A DNA stretch of 5,003 nt, from the NCBI GenBank assembly GCA_014379485.1, contig JACMLS010000505.1, positions 1 to 5,003 on the forward strand. The letters are read 5' to 3'. The DNA is from Bacteroidia bacterium (GTDB lineage Bacteria; Bacteroidota; Bacteroidia; B-17B0; Aurantibacillaceae). Below are positions 1 through 5,003 of the stretch, piece by piece (positions within the stretch are counted from its first letter, which is position 1; each line of letters starts with the position of its first letter). The notes under the pieces are model-generated. The model saw only the letters and a list, made by a program, of their open reading frames with translations, made no database searches and was not told where the DNA came from. The position numbers and the translations under genes were made by a program.

Positions 1-101
1 TAATGTACATTTCAGTAATTCATTGCGCAAATTATTATACTGCAATGATGAGTTCGGTTTCGGCGAGTTCTATTGCGTAAGTATTTGCGAAAGAATTTCT
101 A
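1..101. other. Left-edge stretch with no supported gene
   Basis: Downstream of the DUF2461 stop codon, only short open frames are present. One on the plus strand ends with TAA at 78-80 and could be the tail of a gene entering from the left, but its residues show no recognisable motif. GAGTTC occurs twice (50-55 and 65-70) flanking GGTTTCGGC. No stem with a T-tract is visible that would serve as a terminator for the minus-strand genes. Confidence 0.5.
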
Positions 102-755
102 TCACACCATAGCCCTCCGCAAAAATTTATTAAGCGGAAAAGAAACCTTAAGCATCTCAGCAATCTTTTTCGGGAAATTTTTATCTAAAATTTTCTTCTC
201 ATCAAACTCGTGATAAGCAAGGTAACTTTTATACTTTAAAAATTCCATTGCCGGGCTTTCTTTATCAAAACCCCTTGGCGGGTTTTTTGTTTGTTCTTCA
301 GCATCTAAACTGCCAAAATATTTTTTGTAATTTTTTTCTGCCAGTATTTTTTTGAATTCGGGTAAGTGATAGACAATTTCCTGGCGAATTTTATTGAGCA
401 CAGGGGTTTCTGGCCCGTAAATACCTGCCACAATAAAACACTTACCCGGTTCAACGTGTATATAATAACCTGGCGTATTCATATTCTTGCTACCGGGATT
501 TATACTGGCGCCAAAATGGGTTTTGTAAGGTGTTTTATCTTTAGAAAAACGAACATCGCGGTAAATTCTAAAAACTGTTTTCTTTGCTTCAATATCTTTC
601 AGTTCTTTATCAAAACCTTTTAAGCCATCAAGCACCTGCGAAATAAACGCCGTAAATTCTTCCTTTACAAGATCATGATCTGCCTTATGTTTTTCGAACC
701 AATCTCTGTTATTATTCTTTTTTAATTTTTTAAGATAAGGAATTAAATGTTCCAT
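102..755 (-). CDS. DUF2461 (TIGR02453-type) family protein, complete
   Basis: This is a 217-residue soluble protein that I recognise as a DUF2461 family member; no biochemical role is established for the family. The N-terminal part carries the family's LKKNNNRDWF segment (residues 11-20). The most conserved block is at about 63-88, with RIYRDVRFSKDKTPYK followed by a glycine-containing stretch. It continues with PGYYIHVEPGK (95-105) and a GIYGP turn at 111-115. A second conserved block, RGFDKESPAM then LKYKSYLA, lies at 161-180, and the protein ends in the expected PLNKFLRRA tail. Length and both ends fit a full-length family member. The start is well fixed because an in-frame TAA lies two codons upstream of the ATG. 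There is no signal peptide or membrane segment. It lies 50 bp downstream of the AI-2E-family gene on the same strand and may be cotranscribed with it. The family call is firm; the function is unknown. Confidence 0.9.
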   Translation of the reverse strand: MEHLIPYLKKLKKNNNRDWFEKHKADHDLVKEEFTAFISQVLDGLKGFDKELKDIEAKKTVFRIYRDVRFSKDKTPYKTHFGASINPGSKNMNTPGYYIHVEPGKCFIVAGIYGPETPVLNKIRQEIVYHLPEFKKILAEKNYKKYFGSLDAEEQTKNPPRGFDKESPAMEFLKYKSYLAYHEFDEKKILDKNFPKKIAEMLKVSFPLNKFLRRAMV

Positions 756-783
756 GTTTTATATTTTTTTTAAATATTCCTTT

Positions 784-807
784 GTCAGGCTGAGCCCGTC
801 GAAGCCT
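784..807. repeat. Short interspersed Bacteroidota-type repeat
   Basis: The gap between the two minus-strand genes contains GTCAGGCTGAGCCCGTCGAA followed by GCCT. From memory, variants of this unit (CTTCGAC, a short variable part, GCTCAG and TGAC on the other strand) are scattered in intergenic DNA of many Bacteroidota. AGGCT at 787-791 and AGCCT at 803-807 could pair as a small stem. The unit abuts the stop codon of the membrane protein gene (806-808) and overlaps it by two bases. Its copy number in this genome cannot be judged from one window. Confidence 0.5.
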
Positions 808-1897
808 ATTCAGGAATACTATCGGTTATTTTTTTGAAGAATTTTAAATTGGTCAGAAATTCTTTTGCAACAATTCTTATTAATGTATAAGTCGGAATTG
901 CGATAATCATTCCTATAATTCCCCCTAAAGTAGCGGCCATTAAAATTACCAGAAAAATTTCGAGCGGATGAGCTTTAACGGAATTAGAAAATATATAAGG
1001 TTGAATTAAAATTCCGTCAATAAGATTTACTCCCAATAAAATAAAAAATATTTTTGTAACAACGCTGCCTACTTCATTTACTGTATTGTACTCAAAACAA
1101 CCCGTAACACCAAGCAACATTGCAAATACCAGAGTAATAACCGGCCCCACATAAGGTATAACATTCATTATACCCGCAAATACTCCTATAAAAATGGCGT
1201 TTTTAATCCCGCAAAAATACATAGCGGCAGAAACAATTATCGATACAATAAATACATCTAAAAAAAGGCCGGCAAAATATTTGGTTAACATAACACGGGT
1301 GGTGCGCAAAATATCTTTAACCTCCGCTTCATATTGACTTGGAGTGATTAACAGAATAGAACTGTAAACCATTGTTTCTTCTTTGAGCAGAAAAAAAGTA
1401 ATAAAAGAAACCGAGAGCAAACCTCCGGCTAATGAGCCCGCTACAGATGCAGCTCCATTGGCGAATTTACTGACTTCCTTGTAATTCATAAGCCCTTTTC
1501 CCTGGTTAATAATAGAGTCTCTTACAAATTCTTCGGTTCCAAAACCAAGTACCATTTCTTTTAATTTCGGAAACTGAATAAGCAGGTCGTGAAAAATGTC
1601 ACCAAAATTTAATGTCATTAAGAATTTTACTTCTTTTACAAAGAGCGGAATAAACTGGTAAAAAAGCAGAAAAAACACACCGTAAATTGCCATCAATGTA
1701 ATAAAGGCTGTAATACCATTGGGAACAGATTTTTTATTGATTTTAATTCTGGCCATTAGTTTCATTAAAGGCGCCCCCAGCAAGGCAAGCACAATAGAAA
1801 TTGCCATGTACACCACAATTTGTGTAAAGAGATAAACAAAAAACGCTATTACAGCCAGTGTTAAAACAGGCAGCGCATATTTTTTAAAATTATTCAT
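806..1897 (-). CDS. AI-2E/PerM-family transporter, complete
   Basis: This 363-residue polytopic inner-membrane protein belongs to the AI-2E transporter family (PF01594; TqsA, PerM and YdiK relatives). Hydrophobic stretches at about 7-27, 29-48, 61-85, 148-172, 205-230, 233-263, 280-300 and 311-345 fit the family's eight-helix plan. A large hydrophilic segment lies between the third and fourth (about 86-147). The diagnostic IPYVGPV motif is at 247-253, and the family's C-terminal pattern is present as IQPYIFSNSVKAHPLEIF (298-315) and then a glycine-rich helix ending in AIP (333-335). Length is usual for the family. An in-frame TAA about nine codons upstream bounds the start, and this ATG is the only one after it. 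E. coli TqsA has been linked to export of autoinducer-2, but other members have been linked to ion transport, and no luxS lies nearby, so the substrate is open. The stop codon TAG touches a short repeat, and the DUF2461 gene follows on the same strand. Confidence 0.92.
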   Translation of the reverse strand: MNNFKKYALPVLTLAVIAFFVYLFTQIVVYMAISIVLALLGAPLMKLMARIKINKKSVPNGITAFITLMAIYGVFFLLFYQFIPLFVKEVKFLMTLNFGDIFHDLLIQFPKLKEMVLGFGTEEFVRDSIINQGKGLMNYKEVSKFANGAASVAGSLAGGLLSVSFITFFLLKEETMVYSSILLITPSQYEAEVKDILRTTRVMLTKYFAGLFLDVFIVSIIVSAAMYFCGIKNAIFIGVFAGIMNVIPYVGPVITLVFAMLLGVTGCFEYNTVNEVGSVVTKIFFILLGVNLIDGILIQPYIFSNSVKAHPLEIFLVILMAATLGGIIGMIIAIPTYTLIRIVAKEFLTNLKFFKKITDSIPE

Positions 1898-1916
1898 AGT
1901 AAAATATAAAGAAGAA

Positions 1917-1924
1917 CAAATTTA
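1917..1924 (-). promoter_or_regulatory. Putative -7 promoter box of the AI-2E-family gene
   Basis: Read on the minus strand, this is TAAATTTG, an exact match to the Bacteroidota primary-sigma -7 consensus TAnnTTTG. It ends 19 bases before the ATG at 1897, so transcription would start with a leader of roughly a dozen bases. No Shine-Dalgarno sequence is visible in that leader, which is common in the phylum. I see no good TTG-type -33 box at the usual spacing; that position falls against the edge of the repeat beginning at 1949. An eight-base match in AT-rich DNA can occur by chance. Confidence 0.4.
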
Positions 1925-1948
1925 GTTATTTAATCCATCTGTTTAATG

Positions 1949-2057
1949 CCACAGATTTCGCAGATTGGCACAGATTAAACACACAGATTAAAAAAAACAC
2001 AATCTGTGCCTGAAAATCTGCGTAAATCCGCGCTCCCGATAGCTATCGGGACTGTGG
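1949..2057. repeat. Imperfect inverted repeat built on CACAGATT units
   Basis: The left arm (about 1949-1978) and right arm (about 2000-2032) are imperfect reverse complements. The right arm read backwards gives CGCGGATTTACGCAGATT, TTCAG, then GCACAGATT, against CCACAGATTTCGCAGATTGG and CACAGATT on the left. The loop contains A8. The left arm is itself made of short units (ACAGATTT, GCAGATTG, CACAGATTA twice) spaced about 9-12 bases apart. The outer ends are CCAC/CCACAG on the left and CTGTGG on the right (2052-2057). It fills most of the divergent gap between the AI-2E-family gene and the isomerase gene. From memory, CACAGATT-rich elements of this kind are interspersed in Bacteroidota genomes. 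No coding potential is visible. A long hairpin could form in RNA or single-stranded DNA. Confidence 0.7.
2034..2051. repeat. Perfect 18-bp palindrome TCCCGATAGCTATCGGGA
   Basis: Every base pairs with its mirror across the AGCT centre; the next outward pair (C at 2033 and C at 2052) fails. It sits inside the right end of the larger CACAGATT inverted repeat, just before the terminal CTGTGG, and has no counterpart in the left arm. No T-tract follows on either strand, so it does not look like an intrinsic terminator. From memory, the same palindrome recurs in intergenic DNA of several Bacteroidota, so I treat it as a separate small repeat nested in the larger one. Confidence 0.75.
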
Positions 2058-2105
2058 TAAAAGTCAGGGAAGTTTTTTCTGAGATTTTAATCTTAATTTC
2101 AGGGC

Positions 2106-2639
2106 ATGAAAACCGAGCAGGTAATTTTGGTAAATGAGCGTGATGAGGAAACTGGATTGATGGAGAAAATGGAAGCGCACGAAAAGGGATTGCTGCACCG
2201 TGCCTTTTCTGTTTTTGTTTTTAACGATAAAAATGAAATGCTATTGCAAAGGAGGGCTATGACTAAATACCACTCTGCAGGTCTGTGGACCAATGCTTGT
2301 TGCAGCCATCCGCGTCCCGGAGAAAAAAACGAAGAGGCGGCTAACAGAAGGTTACTCGAAGAAATGGGTTTTTCAATTCCGCTCCAAAAAAAATTCTCTT
2401 TCATTTATAAAGCTGAACTTGAAAATAAACTCACAGAACACGAGCTGGATCATGTTTTTTCTGGAATTTATAATGGTGATGTAAAACCAGATGCGGAAGA
2501 AGTAATGGAATGGGCCTGGAAAAATGTAGCTGATATAAAAGAAGAAATAAAAATTCAACCGGGTCAGTTTACAGAATGGTTTAAACTGATATTAAAAGAT
2601 CAGCAGGTAAATTTATACCCTACACCACGCACAGAATGA
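2106..2639 (+). CDS. idi: Isopentenyl-diphosphate delta-isomerase, type 1
   Basis: This cytosolic enzyme interconverts isopentenyl and dimethylallyl diphosphate, supplying the allylic primer for quinone, carotenoid and undecaprenyl synthesis. At 177 residues it is close to E. coli Idi (182). By alignment to E. coli Idi from memory, all key residues are present: metal ligands H25, H31 and H68, and E111 and E113 in TEHELDHVF. The catalytic cysteine is C66 in WTNACCSHP, and E113 is the acid in the second half-site. The Nudix-like helix is at 72-88 (GEKNEEAANRRLLEEMG). AGGG at 2101-2104, one base before the ATG, is too close to be a standard ribosome binding site, and no convincing promoter box is visible. 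The repeat at 1949-2057 ends 48 bases upstream. The last ten codons and the stop run into the convergent response regulator gene. No mevalonate or MEP pathway gene is adjacent, so the route it serves cannot be told. Confidence 0.95.
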   Translation: MKTEQVILVNERDEETGLMEKMEAHEKGLLHRAFSVFVFNDKNEMLLQRRAMTKYHSAGLWTNACCSHPRPGEKNEEAANRRLLEEMGFSIPLQKKFSFIYKAELENKLTEHELDHVFSGIYNGDVKPDAEEVMEWAWKNVADIKEEIKIQPGQFTEWFKLILKDQQVNLYPTPRTE

Positions 2640-3289
2640 AAGTATTGAGGTTCTCTGGGATTTTTTTCGAAATATTTTCTGAAATTAAGGATGAGATTAT
2701 CTATGGTGCGCGATGAAGGATTTTCATCCTCGTCCCAGAGTTTTTCAAGGATCTCATCGCGGCTTACCACTTCGTTTTTTCTTTCTGTAAGTAGTTTCAG
2801 CAATTTTATTTCGCGCGTAGAAATGGTTTCGGACTTACCTCCCACTCCTTTTATTTCCCAGGTAACAAAATCGATTTTGTTTTTTCCGAATTCAAAAACA
2901 GCGGTATCTTTTATTTTTGCTGAACGTTTTAAAACAATATTAATGCGGAGCAAAAGTTCCTCAAGGTTAAATGGCTTTACCAAATAATCATCTGCCCCGG
3001 TCTTCAATCCTTTTATCCTGTCTTCACTATTTCCTTTTGCTGTTAAAAAAATAACAGGCATCTGCGCTTTTCTTTCCTTAATAAAGGAACAAACCTCAAA
3101 TCCGTTAAGGCCTGGAAGCATAACATCAAGTAATACAATAGAAATACTCTCCTGGTTTTTTTGAAACAGTTCTGTTGCCTCAGGTCCGGTTTCTGCAAGC
3201 AAAACCACAAACCCCTCCATTTCAAGGTTCAGTTTTAAAATTCCTGAAATAGATTTTTCATCTTCAACGATCAAAACGGTAAAAGCCAT
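2600..3289 (-). CDS. OmpR/PhoB-family response regulator, no kinase nearby
   Basis: This 229-residue two-component transcription factor has an N-terminal receiver domain (about 3-117) and a C-terminal winged-helix DNA-binding domain (about 130-229). The receiver has the acidic pocket E9-D10, the phosphoacceptor D55 in LLDVMLPGLNGFEV, the switch T83 in FLTAK, Y102 and the invariant K105 in DDYLVKPF. The output domain shows STREIKLLKLL, then SRDEILEKLW, then SSRTIDNLILNFRKYF, and the family-typical end SVRGVGYKF. All phosphorylation residues are intact, so it should be phosphorylated by a histidine kinase, but none is encoded in this window. On its own strand the next gene downstream is over 700 bp away, past the opposing isomerase gene, so a cotranscribed downstream kinase is ruled out. 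Its 3' end overlaps the isomerase by 40 bp, and it diverges from the protease gene across 132 bp, which makes that gene a candidate target. The target is inferred only from position. Confidence 0.93.
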   Translation of the reverse strand: MAFTVLIVEDEKSISGILKLNLEMEGFVVLLAETGPEATELFQKNQESISIVLLDVMLPGLNGFEVCSFIKERKAQMPVIFLTAKGNSEDRIKGLKTGADDYLVKPFNLEELLLRINIVLKRSAKIKDTAVFEFGKNKIDFVTWEIKGVGGKSETISTREIKLLKLLTERKNEVVSRDEILEKLWDEDENPSSRTIDNLILNFRKYFEKNPREPQYFHSVRGVGYKFTC

Positions 3290-3353
3290 AATTGGTCTAT
3301 AATTTTATGCAATTAGTCCCGAAATCTAATAAAAAAGCATCAAAAAATTTGTA

Positions 3354-3389
3354 TTTAACTTTCAAATAAACTAATTATGTAAAGTTAAA
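3354..3389. promoter_or_regulatory. Inverted repeat TTTAACTTT/AAAGTTAAA upstream of the protease gene
   Basis: TTTAACTTT at 3354-3362 is an exact reverse complement of AAAGTTAAA at 3381-3389, with an 18-base spacer. It ends 32 bases before the protease ATG. The left arm overlaps TAACTTTC (3356-3363), a seven-of-eight match to the Bacteroidota -7 box TAnnTTTG. If that box is real, the element would either be an operator over the promoter or a weak hairpin in the leader. I see no good -33 box. Arms this AT-rich may arise by chance. Confidence 0.3.
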
Positions 3390-3402
3390 CCTAAACCAAA
3401 CC
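3386..3402 (+). repeat. Threefold direct repeat of AAACC in the protease leader
   Basis: TAAACC, TAAACC and AAACC follow one another directly in front of the protease gene, about 20 bases before the ATG. The first copy shares bases 3386-3389 with the right arm of the inverted repeat at 3354-3389. The repeats are short, so this may be chance, but a phased direct repeat here could be a regulator site or mark slippage. Confidence 0.4.
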
Positions 3403-3421
3403 TGTATTAAAAGAAAGACCT

Positions 3422-5003
3422 ATGAAAAAAACCTTACTCATAGCAGGCGTTGTTGCATCATTTTGCTTCGGCTCTGCTTTTGCGCAAAAAATTGCGAAGA
3501 AAACCCCCTTGCATCCATTACAAAAAACCACTCAAACCCACAATGAAGTGCCGGTACGTTGTGCTACACCAGTACCAGGTACTGAATGGGATACGTGGTT
3601 TAACGGGCTTGTTGAAAAATTTCAACAGGAAATGGGAAGCAGCAAACTTTCTTCTATGCCCAGTTACACTATACCGGTTATTGTACACGTTATACATAAC
3701 GGTGAAGCAGTAGGTACCGGAAGTAATATAAGCAATGCGCAAGTCAACTCACAGATTACCGTATTGAATAATGATTTTGCAGGAACCGGACTTAACAACG
3801 CACTATGCCCTTCTGCTTTTACATCTATAAAAGCCAACACAGGTATTAGTTTTTGCATGGCCACTAAAAACCCAAGCGGTGTTACTTTAGCTACGCCTGG
3901 TATTGACAGGGTAAACAGAAATACCGCAGGTTTTTCTGCTCCGCCATATAGCAGCACCACTTACATTGATGGTACAATTAAACCAGCTACTATCTGGAAT
4001 CCTACTTTGTATTGCAACATCTGGGTTCTTAACCTCGGCGGCGGATTATTAGGTTACGCAACCTTTCCTACAGGAACCGGGCTCTCAGGAATTACCGGTA
4101 GCGGAACAATGACTACCGATGGCGTTGTAATTGGTTACAGTTATTTTGGTGATGTTGGAACTGTTAGCGCTCCTTATGATGAAGGACGAACCACTACACA
4201 CGAAATAGGACATTGGCTTGGTCTCAGACATATTAATGGTGACAGCAATTGCGGGAGTGATTTTGTTACTGACACCCCGACACAGGATGCGTTACATGGT
4301 GGCTGCATCAGCTCATCTACTCCTTATCACGTTAATACCTGCGGTGCAGGAACCTCACCAAACGGAGAAATGACCATGAACTTTATGGATTATACAGACG
4401 ATGATTGTATGTATATGTTTACAAACGGACAGAGCGCGCGCTTCCAGACGTGTATGGCAAACGGTACTCACCGCGTTGGTCTCCAAGCATCAAGTGTAAA
4501 CCTGTGTAATTCAACACCGGTTGCACCAACTGCAGCATTTACTTTTTCTGGTGGTACCCATTGTACAGCCACACCACACACATTTACAAACACATCAAGC
4601 GGTACACCTACAAGCTATCTGTGGGCAGTAAGCCCAAGCGCAGGTGTCACTATTACAACTGCAACTTCTGCCAGCCCAACAATTACTTTTACAAATCCAG
4701 GAACTTACAGCGTTACCCTTACTGCTACAAACGCACAAGGAAGTGATAATGATGTGCAGACATTTGTTGTGAGCTCTTGCGCAGGTGGTAGTTGCGATAC
4801 GATTTCAAATTTTAATTTTGCAACCCATACTGTCTCACTTTACGGTTCAGGTGGCTTTGGTTATGCTTCAGGTCATAACGACTACCTTGATAAGGCTAAA
4901 GCAGATTTCTTTGCCGCAAGTAGTTATCCTGCCGGATATTTAATTAATCAGGCATTTTATTTCTTCGCAAAAAATACTGACGGAAGCGGTGGTGCAAGCA
5001 CAA
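3422..5003 (+). CDS. Secreted M43 (cytophagalysin-type) metalloprotease with PKD domain, 3' end cut by the window
   Basis: The frame is open from the ATG at 3422 to the window edge (527 full codons, no stop). A type I signal peptide occupies residues 1-21, with likely cleavage after AFA. The catalytic domain (about 80-350) opens with the M43-like IPVIVHVIHN (84-93). It carries the metzincin zinc motif HEIGHWLGLRH at 260-270, with ligands H260, H264 and H270 and catalytic E261. The Met-turn is MNFMDYTDDDC (319-329, M322), and FTNGQSARF follows, as in pappalysin/cytophagalysin enzymes. A PKD-like domain spans about 369-450 (YLWAVSP, then GTYSVTLTATN). A segment from C458 to the edge is not assigned (CDTISNFNF, then YASGHNDYLDKAKADFF). 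By analogy it should be exported and later carry a type IX sorting domain, but that part is not in view. AAAAGAAAG (3409-3417) is a weak purine-rich leader. It probably digests extracellular protein. Confidence 0.93.
   Translation, partial: MKKTLLIAGVVASFCFGSAFAQKIAKKTPLHPLQKTTQTHNEVPVRCATPVPGTEWDTWFNGLVEKFQQEMGSSKLSSMPSYTIPVIVHVIHNGEAVGTGSNISNAQVNSQITVLNNDFAGTGLNNALCPSAFTSIKANTGISFCMATKNPSGVTLATPGIDRVNRNTAGFSAPPYSSTTYIDGTIKPATIWNPTLYCNIWVLNLGGGLLGYATFPTGTGLSGITGSGTMTTDGVVIGYSYFGDVGTVSAPYDEGRTTTHEIGHWLGLRHINGDSNCGSDFVTDTPTQDALHGGCISSSTPYHVNTCGAGTSPNGEMTMNFMDYTDDDCMYMFTNGQSARFQTCMANGTHRVGLQASSVNLCNSTPVAPTAAFTFSGGTHCTATPHTFTNTSSGTPTSYLWAVSPSAGVTITTATSASPTITFTNPGTYSVTLTATNAQGSDNDVQTFVVSSCAGGSCDTISNFNFATHTVSLYGSGGFGYASGHNDYLDKAKADFFAASSYPAGYLINQAFYFFAKNTDGSGGAST

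Noticed and set aside
1..101. A short coding frame on the minus strand ending ELAETELIIAV, in the +1 frame just after DUF2461
   Set aside because: DUF2461 already ends with the family's normal C-terminus, the frame has no start codon with a good context, and it is too short to support either a frameshifted extension or a separate gene.
806..1897. A quorum-sensing locus, based on the AI-2E name
   Set aside because: The family name comes from E. coli TqsA only, the substrate varies across the family, and no luxS, lsr or receptor gene is in the window.
1949..2032. CRISPR-like array from the repeated CACAGATT units
   Set aside because: The units are only about 8-10 bases with near-zero spacing and form two inverted arms, not uniform direct repeats with unique spacers.
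2034..2051. Intrinsic terminator at the perfect palindrome
   Set aside because: No T-tract follows the stem on either strand, and it lies between divergent genes where no transcript is expected to end.
3321..3328. A -7 box for the response regulator (TAGATTTC on the minus strand)
   Set aside because: It misses the final G of the consensus, and the only TTTG upstream is about 12 bases away, too close for a -33 box.
3450..3960. Several open frames of 70-100 codons on both strands inside the protease gene
   Set aside because: They lie across the signal peptide and catalytic domain of a clear M43 gene and have no recognisable motifs; they are shadow frames.

Overview
The window is AT-rich chromosomal DNA that looks like a member of the Bacteroidota. 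Several independent signs point there: a secreted M43 (cytophagalysin-type) metalloprotease with a PKD domain, start sites without clear Shine-Dalgarno sequences, an exact match to the Bacteroidota -7 promoter box (TAnnTTTG), and intergenic repeats of kinds common in that phylum. I cannot name a genus. No rRNA, tRNA, CRISPR array, transposase or phage gene is visible.

Layout from left to right. Bases 1-101 hold no supported gene. A DUF2461 protein (102-755) and an AI-2E/PerM-family membrane protein (806-1897) lie in tandem on the minus strand. They are 50 bp apart, with a short Bacteroidota-type repeat in the gap, and may share the promoter box just upstream of 1897. The 208 bp between 1898 and 2105 is filled largely by an imperfect inverted repeat (1949-2057), whose right arm contains a perfect 18-bp palindrome (2034-2051). 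Next comes a type 1 isopentenyl-diphosphate isomerase (2106-2639, plus), which converges with an OmpR-family response regulator (2600-3289, minus). The two overlap by 40 bp at their 3' ends. A 132-bp divergent region (3290-3421) with an inverted repeat and a short direct repeat separates the regulator from a large secreted protease gene (3422 to beyond 5003, plus).

The genes do not form one obvious pathway. Isomerase is isoprenoid housekeeping, the AI-2E-family protein is a transporter of uncertain substrate, and DUF2461 has no known function. The most plausible functional link is between the response regulator and the divergently transcribed protease across their shared upstream region; this is inference from position only. 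I see no convincing undescribed multi-gene system. The most unusual material is the nested repeat at 1949-2057, the convergent gene overlap, and the protease with its unassigned C-terminal region.
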